Source of the DNA: an uncultured delta proteobacterium
GTDB taxonomy: Bacteria; Myxococcota_A; Polyangia; Polyangiales; Polyangiaceae
Length of the DNA stretch: 53,610 bases
Direction of reading: 5' to 3'
Assembly: GCA_903892415.1 (NCBI GenBank)
Contig: CAITIQ010000293.1
Location: 1-53,610, forward strand
Positions 24,603 through 33,513 of this stretch are shown here, piece after piece. The notes under the pieces are model-generated. The model made no database searches and had not been told where the DNA came from. It was given only the letters and a program-made list of their open reading frames with translations. Positions within the stretch are counted from its first letter, which is position 1. Each line of letters begins with the position of its first letter. The position numbers were made by a program, and so were the translations under genes.

Positions 24603-25111
24603 CCGTTTACTTCTCCCGCTGAAAGTCGCTGAAGTGGAACCAACACCAACAAACAAAGAACCAGCGCCGAACCGGTGGCGACGAAGAGCGCCGTCGGGCT
24701 CGTTAGGGCAGCCCAAACCGGCTGCACCATGCGCTCGAGTCCGTTCCAAAAGAGCCGCCAGTGGCCAACGCGCGCCGCCCATTGTCCGAGCACTGGTAGC
24801 GAGGCCAACGTGGCCACCAAGAGCCCGAGGCTGAGTGGGAGCCACGGCAAAGAGCGCTCGTTCGCCCGAACCAACGCCAGTTGCGGTTTGGCCTGCAACG
24901 CGAAGGTCTGATCCACCTCCAATGCCCGCAGCGCGACCTCGGCCAAACGCTCACTACAATCTGCGCAATTCTCCGCGTGCTCCGTCAACCCGGGCGGCAG
25001 CCCCTCGAGCTGCAGGTCCGCCAACAGTTGCAAGCCCAACGGCGAAAGATGGCCCTCGTGCATCAGACCCAGCTCTGAATCGGACGGCTCCGGGTTGTTT
25101 GCTTCAGCCAT
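24599..25111 (-). CDS. Anti-sigma factor, zinc-finger type
   Basis: 170 residues from the ATG at 25111; this start overlaps the end of the sigma-factor gene by 8 bases, the typical coupling. It holds a zinc-finger-like HxxxCxxC (H45, C49, C52 in EHAENCADC) that marks ZAS/zf-HC2 anti-sigma domains, and two hydrophobic segments (about 80-105 and 136-163), so it is membrane-tethered. It would bind and hold the adjacent ECF sigma factor until a signal arrives. The signal is unknown. Confidence 0.83.
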   Translation of the reverse strand: MAEANNPEPSDSELGLMHEGHLSPLGLQLLADLQLEGLPPGLTEHAENCADCSERLAEVALRALEVDQTFALQAKPQLALVRANERSLPWLPLSLGLLVATLASLPVLGQWAARVGHWRLFWNGLERMVQPVWAALTSPTALFVATGSALVLCLLVLVPLQRLSAGEVNG

Positions 25112-25721
25112 GATTGACCCCTCGTTCCGACTCCATGGTCTTTGCAATTTCACTGCGACCGCGTGAGACCCAGGTCGCCACGGTGCCCAGCGACACCCCG
25201 AGCTCCTGCGCGATCGTCGCGTAGGGCTTGCCCTCGAGATGGAAGGCCAAGAGCGCTCGCTTGGGACCTTCCGCAAGTTGGTTCATGGCCGCCTGCAGCC
25301 GTGCCACCGTCTGCCTTTGACTGGCCGCCTGCTCGGGATTGACCGTCTCGTCACCCAAACCGGCTAGTAGCTCATCGGCGTCAGCGTCGACCGAGCGAGC
25401 TCGTTCGCGACGCCGTGATCGACCACGATCGATCGCTACATGTTTGGCAATGCCGGTGAGCCACGGGCCAACCGCCGCGCCCGGCTGGAGCCGCGCTTGC
25501 CCTTCGACCGCCCGTTTCAGCGTCTCGGCCACACAATCCTCGACCTCGCTGTCGTGCAACGGTAAGCGCAACAACTTGGCACAAACTGCGCGAATCAGCG
25601 GCCTCGCGGCCATGAACGGCTGGCTCTCCAGCCGCTGGCCACTGGCGTCGGCAAGGTGCTCTCGGGCTATTTCGGCCGGTTTCATCCGGGCCGAGAGGTT
25701 GAGAGGGTGCGCGACCAGCAT
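25104..25721 (-). CDS. ECF sigma factor
   Basis: 205 residues. The ATG at 25721 is preferred because AAGAGG precedes it; another ATG at 25685 has no ribosome-binding site. Region 2 is seen around 45-100 (DSEVEDCVAETLKRAVEG, then WLTGIAKHVAIDRGRSRRRE). Region 4 lies at about 150-195 (MNQLAEGPKRALLAFHLEG, then YATIAQELGVSLGTVATWVSRGRSEI), a clear helix-turn-helix. The order sigma, anti-sigma, STN membrane protein with overlaps suggests a regulated envelope operon that is likely autoregulated. I could not identify a matching promoter motif by eye. Confidence 0.9.
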   Translation of the reverse strand: MLVAHPLNLSARMKPAEIAREHLADASGQRLESQPFMAARPLIRAVCAKLLRLPLHDSEVEDCVAETLKRAVEGQARLQPGAAVGPWLTGIAKHVAIDRGRSRRRERARSVDADADELLAGLGDETVNPEQAASQRQTVARLQAAMNQLAEGPKRALLAFHLEGKPYATIAQELGVSLGTVATWVSRGRSEIAKTMESERGVNHG

Positions 25722-25755
25722 CTGCCTCTTCTTCGATCCAAGCCGGGAGAAAATT

Positions 25756-26937
25756 TCACTCGTGTCGACGCCAGATCGTTCCGCGATCTCGATCGAGCCA
25801 ATAAACCCAGCCGTTCATCACGTGAACCCAATCGGGGTTGCCGCGTTCTTTCGCAAAAAACTCTCCGCCACACTTGCCGGAGAGGGCCGCGCGCAAGACG
25901 TAGCCGGAGTTCGGATGCGTCAGATAGGCGTACTTTTCGCTGACTGCGAGGTTCATCCCCGGCGGACGCGGGCGCTCGATATCGGAGAAACTCGCGAGCG
26001 CCTGGGGATCTCCGCCCTTCGCGTCGACCTTGAACAAGCGCGGGCCACCGTCGCTGGAGCCGCTGCCGTAGTAGAACACCGTGTCGCTCCCGTTGGTCGC
26101 GATCAGCCGAAGATCTTGGTAGCCAAAGGCAAAGCGTAACAGCGAGGAGTTGGCCACCGCGTCGAAGCGGTTGGGTCGCGCGAGCAACACCGAGTGAACT
26201 TGGCCAGCCGAGGGCTCGAGGAAGACGCGGTCCTTGAGCATCGCCACGCCCGAGCCGATACCAACGGCGTCCTCGCCTACTTTGACGGCCGGTTTTCCGC
26301 TGCCACGCTCCAGCAGGTGGAGATTTCCGGACTCCCAACCTCCGCCCTCGGGATGGGGGGTGCGCACCACGACCGCGATATGACTGGCGTTCGCGGCGAT
26401 CGACTCGGGGCACTTGCCCGTCATCACGGTCGCGACCTTGCCGCCCTTTCGTGGGACGACATGCACGCTGCCGGAGCACGTAGCGCCGAACGACTTCTTG
26501 GCCAGGATGAAGAGGTCGTCCCCTTGGGCATAGAGCTCGGTCAGCGGAAAGGCCGTGACCGCTTTCAGTAGCACCGTGGGCTTTTCACCTTCACGCTGGC
26601 GCCAGATCGAACGGCCGTTCGACCAGTAGAGCTCACCGTCGTAAGCGGTGAAGCTCGTGGCTCCTTCGGAGTCGGCGGCCTTCTGAATCTCCCCCTCGGG
26701 CGGAGGACAAGGCCAGGCCGACGGGAACTTGAGCTCGTTCGGGTTGAGCGGCGCGGCAGAGGCGCTGGTCACGACGGGCGCGCTTGCCACCGGAGCCGAG
26801 GCTGTGATCGAAGGGAGCGCTGACACAGCTGTCTGCGGCTTAGCCGAATCGAGCGTGGGTCGCTGAGGTTCGGCGGCGCTGCACGCAGCAAGCGACAACA
26901 CTGCGAAAGAACCCGCCCGTACAATGCCCGCGTACAC
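25756..26937 (-). CDS. Lipoprotein with beta-propeller-like repeats
   Basis: 393 residues from a GTG at 26937. The signal peptide ends in the lipobox SLAAC. An Ala/Ser/Pro-rich tether (to about 70) precedes repeated strand units with a Y/W-W pattern (LYWSNGRSIWRQ, LFILAKKS, VYWLDRDRGTIWRR) that look like six- or seven-bladed beta-propeller blades. This type is frequent among secreted proteins of Polyangia and is without an assigned function. It is divergent from the next lipoprotein gene, with only 52 bases between the start codons. Confidence 0.72.
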   Translation of the reverse strand: MYAGIVRAGSFAVLSLAACSAAEPQRPTLDSAKPQTAVSALPSITASAPVASAPVVTSASAAPLNPNELKFPSAWPCPPPEGEIQKAADSEGATSFTAYDGELYWSNGRSIWRQREGEKPTVLLKAVTAFPLTELYAQGDDLFILAKKSFGATCSGSVHVVPRKGGKVATVMTGKCPESIAANASHIAVVVRTPHPEGGGWESGNLHLLERGSGKPAVKVGEDAVGIGSGVAMLKDRVFLEPSAGQVHSVLLARPNRFDAVANSSLLRFAFGYQDLRLIATNGSDTVFYYGSGSSDGGPRLFKVDAKGGDPQALASFSDIERPRPPGMNLAVSEKYAYLTHPNSGYVLRAALSGKCGGEFFAKERGNPDWVHVMNGWVYWLDRDRGTIWRRHE

Positions 26938-26989
26938 CGGCGAAGCCTATCAGACGCCAACGCAAGCGCGCGGTTGCTATGCTGGCGCG

Positions 26990-27712
26990 ATGCGTTCAGC
27001 AAAGCTCGTGATCTCGGGTCTCTTGGCGTTGGTTGGGGCGGTGGCGTGCGGCGGAGCTCCCTCGCCCACCGCCAGCACCGCTGAGGCTAAGGTGGGCGAA
27101 GCGACGGCCCCTGCCTCGACAGCAGCGGCCAGCAGCGAAGCACAGCCAACGACGCCCGCGGACCCCACCGCGACCACCGGCTCGGTTGCGAGCGCCAAGC
27201 CCGCCGACAGCGCCAAGCCCGCCGACAGCGCAAAACCCACGGACGACAAACCCAGCGATGGCGCCAAGCCCAGCGAGCCTGCAGCCGTTGCCAAAGAGCC
27301 CAACGCGCTCGTGCTCGAGCCCACCTTCGTCATGCGCGGTGGTGGCAAGGTCGCCCCCGAAACCGTCGCCGAATTGCAGAAGGCCTTCACCGCTGGGGTC
27401 AACGCCTCACCGAAGCTCGCCCTTGCTGGGTCCGGTAAGCCAGCCGCACGCAGCGTCGTTGCGACCTTCCTACTCGATACCCCAACCACCGACGCCAAAG
27501 GCCTTACCGTGAAGATGAGCTTCACCGGCATCGAGTCGGCTGGGAAGTGCCCGGTCTTCGATCTCAATCAGAACCTGACCATGAGCGGCGGAAAGAACAC
27601 GCCCGCAGACGTGCTCGAGCTGCAGAAGGCCGCAGTCGCATCCTTGCTCAAAAAGCTCGAACCCACCGCTTCGACGCTCAAGCCCAAAGCCAACTGCACC
27701 GCAACCAAGTAG
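26990..27712 (+). CDS. Ala/Pro-rich lipoprotein
   Basis: 240 residues from the ATG at 26990 (upstream extension has no signal peptide). The signal peptide ends in VGAVAC. Residues 25-105 are Ala/Pro/Ser/Lys-rich, with repeats of the kind SAKPAD three to four times. The C-terminal ~130 residues form a small alpha/beta domain (EPTFVMRGGGKVAPETVAELQ, then VATFLLDTPTTDAKGLTVKM) with two cysteines (KCPVFD and the near-terminal NCTATK). I do not recognise the domain. A lysine-rich tether may hold it away from the membrane, as in cell-wall-spanning lipoproteins. Confidence 0.75.
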   Translation: MRSAKLVISGLLALVGAVACGGAPSPTASTAEAKVGEATAPASTAAASSEAQPTTPADPTATTGSVASAKPADSAKPADSAKPTDDKPSDGAKPSEPAAVAKEPNALVLEPTFVMRGGGKVAPETVAELQKAFTAGVNASPKLALAGSGKPAARSVVATFLLDTPTTDAKGLTVKMSFTGIESAGKCPVFDLNQNLTMSGGKNTPADVLELQKAAVASLLKKLEPTASTLKPKANCTATK

Positions 27713-27763
27713 TCGGCGCCGAGGCGTGCGCGAGCCGTCCGCCGAGTGCTACCCTCGTTCCAG

Positions 27764-28330
27764 ATGGGCGCGCCTGCTGAACGCAAAGCAACCTACGCCG
27801 ACCTCGAGCAGCTTCCCGCTCATGTCGTCGGCGAGCTTCTGTTCGGTGTGTTGCATACTTTTCCACGACCGAGGCTGCGGCACGCACGAGCGTCCACCCG
27901 GCTAGGCTCGCGCCTCGGGCCACCCTTCGATGAGGGAGACGGCGGGCCCGGCGGCTGGCTGTTCCTTGATGAACCGGAGCTCCATCTCGGCGAAGACGTA
28001 CTCGTGCCCGACCTCGCGGCATGGCGTCGTGAGCGCCTGCCCGAGCTACCTGATGCGGCGTACCTTTCGCTCGCGCCCGACTGGGTCTGCGAGGTGCTCT
28101 CGTCATCGACCCGCGCGATCGACCTGACCGATAAGCGGGCGATCTACCATCGCGAATGCGTGAGCCATCTCTGGTTCGTCGATCCGGCTGCAGACGCGCA
28201 AACGCTGGAGGTCCAGCGGTGGGCGCAAAACGGCTACGTGGTGGTTGGGGCTTGGCGCGCAGAAGCCGTCGTCCGCGCTGAGCCGTTCGAGGCGATCGAA
28301 CTTAGGCTGGCCGCGCTCTGGGCGAGCTGA
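27764..28330 (+). CDS. Uma2-family (DUF820) PD-(D/E)XK endonuclease-like protein
   Basis: 188 residues; the ATG at 27764 is used (a GTG lies at 27746). Family signs: YADLEQLPAHVVGELLFGVLH at the start, VLVPDLAAWR (Asp 83), WVCEVLSSSTRAIDLTDKRAIY (Glu 110, Lys 124) and SHLWFVDP. Uma2 proteins have a restriction-endonuclease-like fold with acidic and lysine residues matching PD-(D/E)XK, and are often scattered in large numbers in cyanobacteria and Polyangia. They are thought to be mobile or poorly fixed genes, and substrates are not known. There is no partner methylase here. It converges on the M15 peptidase gene (15-base gap). Confidence 0.83.
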   Translation: MGAPAERKATYADLEQLPAHVVGELLFGVLHTFPRPRLRHARASTRLGSRLGPPFDEGDGGPGGWLFLDEPELHLGEDVLVPDLAAWRRERLPELPDAAYLSLAPDWVCEVLSSSTRAIDLTDKRAIYHRECVSHLWFVDPAADAQTLEVQRWAQNGYVVVGAWRAEAVVRAEPFEAIELRLAALWAS

Positions 28331-28345
28331 GGCCACGCTCGCGCG

Positions 28346-28942
28346 CTACAAGCTCGCGCCGCGCTGCAACTTGCTGAAGTGGTGGTAGTCCGGAGCGTCC
28401 GGCCAAAGGCCGCCCCACTCCCAACCAAAACGGCGGAAGGTATCGAGCACCACGCCACCTTCGACGATCATCCCTGGGCGCACGTCGCTGCGATCGAGGA
28501 AGGCCTGACCAGCGCTTGGTTGAACCAAGCCAGGGCGCAGCCACGGGTTTTGCACCGGGTTGAGATCGATCGCCATGCCCATCCCGTGATGCGAGGGCCT
28601 GTTGGTGCCGGCGATCAATCGGAAGTTGAAGGCCGAACAATTATTGGCCGCCATCGAGCGCTCGTCATCCGCGCCGAAGGCCTCGATCGGTTGCATGTTC
28701 TGCAACGGAAAGCGCGCTGCAAATAGGAGCTCGAAGATGGCCACCGTCTCTTCGGCGATGCGCTCGTTCACCACCAGCTCGCCACGCTGGCATGCGCCCT
28801 CGAAGTCCCAAAAACCGAGTTCGATCAGCCGCAGCGATTCGAACGCGGGGCAGCCCGGCTCCTCTTTCCAACAAACGCCGTGCATCGCCTGGCGACGCTC
28901 GGAGCTGAGCGTACGAATCGCCGAATGGAAGGCCGTACTCAT
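28346..28942 (-). CDS. M15-family peptidoglycan peptidase (D-Ala-D-Ala / L-Ala-D-Glu type)
   Basis: 198 residues from the ATG at 28942; this start lies after the terminator hairpin of the neighbouring gene, while the longer GTG frame would run through it. The zinc motif SxHGxGxAxD is seen (S117, H119, G120, G122, A124, D126 in PSHHGMGMAIDLN), with E175 and a third zinc His (H188 in YHHF). This is the arrangement of VanY/CwlK-like peptidases. A cysteine-containing N-terminal part (residues 20-55) is family-atypical. No signal peptide is seen, so export may need another route, or the start may be further upstream. Confidence 0.82.
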   Translation of the reverse strand: MSTAFHSAIRTLSSERRQAMHGVCWKEEPGCPAFESLRLIELGFWDFEGACQRGELVVNERIAEETVAIFELLFAARFPLQNMQPIEAFGADDERSMAANNCSAFNFRLIAGTNRPSHHGMGMAIDLNPVQNPWLRPGLVQPSAGQAFLDRSDVRPGMIVEGGVVLDTFRRFGWEWGGLWPDAPDYHHFSKLQRGASL

Positions 28943-28968
28943 AACGATCGTGATGCCACAAAACGCAG

Positions 28969-28998
28969 ACAGGCGTGAGAAACAACTCTCACGCCTGT
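28969..28998 (-). terminator. Terminator of the haem-type lipoprotein gene
   Basis: Perfect 12-bp stem ACAGGCGTGAGA / TCTCACGCCTGT with a 6-base loop, 32 bases past the stop at 29031. On the minus strand it is followed by CTGCGTTTTG, with four T 8 bases after the stem. The strong stem suggests real termination or 3' end protection. Confidence 0.7.
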
Positions 28999-29030
28999 TC
29001 GCCTCCACCTTCGGTGGACTTGGGACTAGC

Positions 29031-30671
29031 TCAGCCCTCTTCGCCGAGGAACTTCTCGGTCGCGTTCTCGATCTTGCAGGTGGTCGGGTTGAGCCGCTTG
29101 GCGTTCGGCTTCGACTTCAGGTTGTCGCTCGGGATGAGCATGTTGCTCTCCACGACGTGCGAGTAAGTCTCAGTGAAGGCGGCGCGGTGCTGGCTCATGA
29201 TCGTGAGCAGGTCCACAGCGTAGGCATCTTTCTCGGCCGTTCCGCGGGTGTTGCAGGCCTTGATGTAGGTCTCGACCTTGGCGCTGTGACCGTCGAAGTC
29301 GGTCACCGTCTCGAGTCGTGCCTTCAGACCCTTGGCGCCGCGAACGGTGGAGGTACCGAGCGCGCTGATCCACTGGGTGCGAAGATCGTCCACCGTGGTC
29401 CAGTTCTTCGGCAAGGTGGCTGCGAGATCGCAACGCGCCTTGGAGAAGGTGGACACCGTGAAGTCGGTCATCAGCACGTCGGTGACGACGTCCTTATTGA
29501 GCAGATTGCGCGAGACCAGCTCCTGCACGATCTGAAGATCGGCGAAGCTCTTCTGCGGGCTGGACATCGGGAACATTGCGTCGCCAGCTTGGCCGCCGAT
29601 CTTCTGACCGATGGTCTCGAGCGCCTTGACGTAGCTCGCCGAATCCACGCGAACGCTGCTGAGCGAGGGGATCGTCATGTTGATGACGTTGTCGAGACCC
29701 TTCTCGGGGCCAGTGCCGGTGCGCGGCGACTGGAACAGGTTGTTGAGTAGGATCGACGAGGGGAGCATCGACGAGAAGGTCTCCACCTTACCGATGCGCT
29801 TGGAGTTCTTCGAGTGAGCGGCAATCATCGAGGGCTCACCGATGTCGCACATCAGCTGCTTGGCGAGAGCACCAACCTTCTTCTCCTTGACGGCTTTGTC
29901 CACGCGACCCTTGGCGGCCGCCTTGGTACCAGCGATCACGAGTAGCTCCAGATCGTCAGCGCGCTTCACCTGGCTGAAGAGCCGGTTGAACAGCGCTTGA
30001 TCGCTACCCGGGTTGGGCATCGAGAACCAGGTGGAGCCCCAGTTGGCCCAGGAATCATGAAGCTCCTTCATCAGCGGACCGCCGGTGGTGTGGCAGTTGA
30101 TGCAATCAAACGCAGCCGGGGCGCCATTGGCGGGGGCGTCGGTCTTCACCTGCGAACCGTCTCCCTCCTGAACCCACTGCCCGTCGGAAATATCGTAATA
30201 GGCGTAGGCCTGCTTAGCCTCGTTGAAGGCCATGATCTCGATGAAGGTCTCGCTGATGCCTTCACCGCTGCCGAGCGTGCTGATGAACATCTTCTCGGCC
30301 TTGCCGTCCCCGGTGTCCACCGCGATGACGAAGCGGAACGGTGTGGCCTTGCCCTCGTTCAGATCGCCCTCTTCACTCACCACGAAAACGTTGGTCTTGA
30401 GCTTGGTGTCAGCGGCGAGCGCGTCGAGCACGCCGGTGAGGGTGGTGGGGCACTTACCGTCTTTGCCCTTGGTCTTTTGAACCTTGTTTTTGACCAAGAT
30501 CGAGCAGCCACCTGCAAGAATCGTCTTGGCAAACGGGTCGTTGATGGCCGCCGTGGCGTCCTGCTCGTCCCCCTCGACCGGCTCGCTCTCGCTTTCACAA
30601 CCGGGAGCTGCAGCCATGATTGCTGCGAGACCACTGACAAGCAGAGAGCGGGAGATGAAACTCGTTTTCAT
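29031..30671 (-). CDS. Putative c-type haem lipoprotein (paralogue A)
   Basis: 546 residues, ATG start. A signal peptide ends in the atypical lipobox APGC (Cys 25), then an acidic stretch (ESESEPVEGDEQD). A single CXXCH (C190, C193, H194 in DCINCHTTGG) would bind one c-type haem; it is followed by GPLMKELHDSWANW. The rest lacks repeats or transmembrane helices. The neighbouring gene (30716-32329) is a clear relative around the haem site and again near the C-terminal FSKARCDL. It is the last gene of a three-lipoprotein set on the minus strand, and a terminator follows. I cannot name the family; it may move electrons or use haem in an enzyme at the outer surface. Confidence 0.75.
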   Translation of the reverse strand: MKTSFISRSLLVSGLAAIMAAAPGCESESEPVEGDEQDATAAINDPFAKTILAGGCSILVKNKVQKTKGKDGKCPTTLTGVLDALAADTKLKTNVFVVSEEGDLNEGKATPFRFVIAVDTGDGKAEKMFISTLGSGEGISETFIEIMAFNEAKQAYAYYDISDGQWVQEGDGSQVKTDAPANGAPAAFDCINCHTTGGPLMKELHDSWANWGSTWFSMPNPGSDQALFNRLFSQVKRADDLELLVIAGTKAAAKGRVDKAVKEKKVGALAKQLMCDIGEPSMIAAHSKNSKRIGKVETFSSMLPSSILLNNLFQSPRTGTGPEKGLDNVINMTIPSLSSVRVDSASYVKALETIGQKIGGQAGDAMFPMSSPQKSFADLQIVQELVSRNLLNKDVVTDVLMTDFTVSTFSKARCDLAATLPKNWTTVDDLRTQWISALGTSTVRGAKGLKARLETVTDFDGHSAKVETYIKACNTRGTAEKDAYAVDLLTIMSQHRAAFTETYSHVVESNMLIPSDNLKSKPNAKRLNPTTCKIENATEKFLGEEG

Positions 30672-30715
30672 TAGGTATTCCTCGAAGATTGGGCGGAGCG
30701 AGACAAAAACTGGTG

Positions 30716-32329
30716 CTAGTTCCCGAGCTCTTCATCGTGAACGATGGGCATCGGGTTGGCGTCTTGGTTGAACATCACGTGCGCGGCGTCTTTGCGCAGT
30801 TGCGAACGCGACTTGAGCTCGTCGCGGCCCTGCACGGTCTGCAGTTTGGCGGCGTCGTCCTTCAGCAGGGTCGCCATCGTTCCGAGGTAGGCCGTACGCG
30901 CCGACTTGACCGCCTCGAGCGAAGCAGCGTCATCGAGCAACACTTTGCCGTACTCACGCCGTGCACCCGGCGGGTAAACCGAGTCCACGCGGGCGCGGAG
31001 GAAGGCACGCAGATGCCCGTCCACCTTGGTCACGTCGGTCGGTAGGCCGTTGGTTGCGGGTGCATAAAGATCACAGCGAGCCTTTGAGAAGATGTCGTTG
31101 CGATCATCGAGCAGACGCACTGCGATGGTGGTCTTTTGCGAAACGACCTTCTTCTTGATCAGCGAGGTCTCGATGCGCTTGTCCATATCGGAGCGAACCG
31201 GCATCAAGATTGGGAAGACGTTGGTGCTGTACGAGATCGGCGGTTGGAACGAGCCACCCGCGACTGCGCCCGGATCGACGAACAGCTCGAGCGGGACGGT
31301 GGAGAAGGCGCTGGCGTATTGCAGCTCGGTCTCGCAGAAGACGCTCTTCAGCAACGTCTTCACGCCACCCGGTTGATCTCCGTCAATCGTCGCCTGTACG
31401 AAGCCGAGCTTCGGGGCGGTGGCATAGCCCTCGTTCCAAACGCGCAAACCCGCGATGACGATCTTCTCGAAGTCGTTGGCCAAACTGAGCCGCGAGTGCT
31501 TGCCGTCGATCGACGCAGCCTCATTCACAATCGAGCGGGTTTCCCCGGTGAGCTTGGAGGCGGATTCGGGCAGCGTCTTGTGCGTGCTCACCCAGTTGGT
31601 CCACGGCTCGTGCATCTCGTTGAACAGCGGCCCCATGTTCTTGTGGCAGTTGTTGCACATGCGGTCGGCCGACTTCTTCGAGCTCAACCGCTTCTTGGCC
31701 GGGTCTTTCGTGTAGACGAAGATCGACCCGTCCGGACGAAGCTGGATGCGCTGCAAGATGCCGGGCGCCTTCGGATCGGCGCTCGGCGTCATCAGGTAGA
31801 AGTTGTACAGGCCGGTCTTGCGATCGAGCGCCATCACCTCGACCCGATCGAAAACCATCGGATCGCCCTTGCTGGCGTTGGGCACGTCGGGCGAGCTGAA
31901 GAGCGCCGCCATCAGGCTAAAGGATTGATACTGCGGCTCACCGTTGTTCGGCATGTCCCCGGTGTTGCAACCGGTGATCACCGCGCGCGGCATCAGGCCC
32001 TCCACTTCCTCGGTGGCGCCGGTTGCGCGTGTGGAACTCTCTTCGACCACGAAGATCTCCTTCGAGTCTTGACGCTTGCACGCCCGCCCCATGCCGAAGA
32101 GCGTTTCGAACTCGGCCCAATTGCGCGGCACCTTGTCGAGATGACCGTTGAGCACGTCCGCCACTCGGTCATCACCGAACAGCGTCTTGGTCTCGGTCAC
32201 GTCAAGCTCGTCACCGGTCTCGACGCTGTCTTCATCGTCGCAGCCACCCGTGGCGCCCAACATGAGCGCCGCCACGAGCAAGCCGGTAGCGCGCAAGCCT
32301 TTGGAGCGAAGGAAGGGAGAACTAAACAT
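30716..32329 (-). CDS. Putative c-type haem lipoprotein (paralogue B)
   Basis: 537 residues from the ATG at 32329. The signal peptide has basic residues and ends in a Gly-Gly-Cys (Cys 30), followed by DDEDSVETGDELDV. A single CXXCH (C225, C228, H229 in MCNNCHKNMGPLFNEMHEPW) is set in the same context as in its downstream paralogue. A shared FSKARCDL block lies in the C-terminal half. It is followed after 44 bases by paralogue A and preceded after 8 bases by the third lipoprotein, so all three are probably one transcript. The single haem, without other known electron-transfer domains, makes the function open. Confidence 0.75.
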   Translation of the reverse strand: MFSSPFLRSKGLRATGLLVAALMLGATGGCDDEDSVETGDELDVTETKTLFGDDRVADVLNGHLDKVPRNWAEFETLFGMGRACKRQDSKEIFVVEESSTRATGATEEVEGLMPRAVITGCNTGDMPNNGEPQYQSFSLMAALFSSPDVPNASKGDPMVFDRVEVMALDRKTGLYNFYLMTPSADPKAPGILQRIQLRPDGSIFVYTKDPAKKRLSSKKSADRMCNNCHKNMGPLFNEMHEPWTNWVSTHKTLPESASKLTGETRSIVNEAASIDGKHSRLSLANDFEKIVIAGLRVWNEGYATAPKLGFVQATIDGDQPGGVKTLLKSVFCETELQYASAFSTVPLELFVDPGAVAGGSFQPPISYSTNVFPILMPVRSDMDKRIETSLIKKKVVSQKTTIAVRLLDDRNDIFSKARCDLYAPATNGLPTDVTKVDGHLRAFLRARVDSVYPPGARREYGKVLLDDAASLEAVKSARTAYLGTMATLLKDDAAKLQTVQGRDELKSRSQLRKDAAHVMFNQDANPMPIVHDEELGN

Positions 32330-32337
32330 CACGACCT

Positions 32338-33513
32338 TTACTTCGCCGTCTTGGTGAAGGCTTTGCAGAACTCGCTGGTCTTCTTGGAGCAGGAGCCCGC
32401 CGTCTCTACCGCGCGCAGCGGAGCGGTGAGCACGATGTCCTTGCCATAACGCTCGTTACAGAACGCCTGGATGTTCTCGGAGTAATCGAGGCTGGTCTCG
32501 AGATCGCTGCGCTCGGACGCGGGCACCTCACAAAGCGTCATCTGCGCGTAATCCTGACCGTCCACCTTCACGCGACGGCAGCCGGGGGGCAGCGCGTCCT
32601 TCGAGCTCCAGGTGCCCTGGAGGAAGCCCTGTAGCGCGTCGGGAAGAGCCGTGTAAGCGCAGCCGCACTCATCATTGGCGCGCACGGTGACCTGCGCGAT
32701 GTGCGGATCACTCATGCGCCAATCCACACCGCCGTGCTCGAGGTTGTCCACGGCCATGCAAGCGACCAAGTCCTTGTAGGTCTGGTAGTTGGCCGCCTTG
32801 GTGGTGGGGATCTTCACGCCGAGCTTGGTGACCTTGCTCCAAGCCGTCTTGTTGCTCAGATCTTGACCGCGGCAAGCGGTGCGCAGCTTCTCAGCGTTGG
32901 CAGAATTGGCCGGGTCGGTGCTGGCGAGGAAACAAGCGGCCTGACGCTCGTCATTAACGTCCTTGGGTGCGTTCATCGCGTCCACCACCAACGTGGTGGC
33001 TGCACCGCGCGAGTTGAACTGGCCCTTCATGCGGATGAGGTCCTTGGAGATCGGCGCGTTGGCGTTCTCCTTCTTGGCGAGCTCCTTCGCTAGCTTGGCG
33101 TCGAGCACCGTGTCGTCGGTCACGTCCATGTAGACCGAAGTGAAGAAGCAATAGAGAGGGGCTGCCGGATCGATATCGGCGTACGTGTCTGCGCGCTTGC
33201 CGTTGGAGAGAGCGAAGTACTCGCAGTACTCCTGGCCGCGATCCTCCGCGCCATCCACGCCGGGGCGGTCACCACACTGCCAACGCACCACACCCTCCGC
33301 CAACTCTTGCGGGCGAACCGCGACGTGCCGCTGGATGTTCTCCGAGCAAAGGCCGGCCAACTCCCAGGGTGTCGTGGCTCCCTCGGGGACCACGTTCTGC
33401 TCGTCCCCGGTCTCAACCGAGTCCTCTTCACAACCGGGAGACAAGAAGGCCAACCCAGCCATCGCAAAGGAGAGAAGCCCGATAGAACCAGCAGCGCGGC
33501 GAGCGATCTTCAT
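32338..33513 (-). CDS. Cysteine-rich lipoprotein, first gene of the haem-lipoprotein set
   Basis: 391 residues from the ATG at 33513, with AAGGA upstream. The signal peptide ends in SPGC (Cys 28) and continues with EEDSVETGDEQNV, nearly the same as the tether of paralogue B. The mature part has many cysteines (for example CSENIQ, CGDRPG, YCEYF, YCFFTS, CACLA-like CGCAYT, GCRRVK), which suggests disulfides and not haem, since no CXXCH is present. It could be the partner that receives or positions the haem proteins. The family is not recognised. Confidence 0.72.
   Translation of the reverse strand: MKIARRAAGSIGLLSFAMAGLAFLSPGCEEDSVETGDEQNVVPEGATTPWELAGLCSENIQRHVAVRPQELAEGVVRWQCGDRPGVDGAEDRGQEYCEYFALSNGKRADTYADIDPAAPLYCFFTSVYMDVTDDTVLDAKLAKELAKKENANAPISKDLIRMKGQFNSRGAATTLVVDAMNAPKDVNDERQAACFLASTDPANSANAEKLRTACRGQDLSNKTAWSKVTKLGVKIPTTKAANYQTYKDLVACMAVDNLEHGGVDWRMSDPHIAQVTVRANDECGCAYTALPDALQGFLQGTWSSKDALPPGCRRVKVDGQDYAQMTLCEVPASERSDLETSLDYSENIQAFCNERYGKDIVLTAPLRAVETAGSCSKKTSEFCKAFTKTAK

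Noticed and set aside
31136..32449. 437-codon plus-strand frame opposite the haem lipoprotein gene
   Set aside because: Codon-shadow frame in high-GC DNA; no signal peptide or domain, and the opposite strand encodes a coherent lipoprotein with CXXCH.
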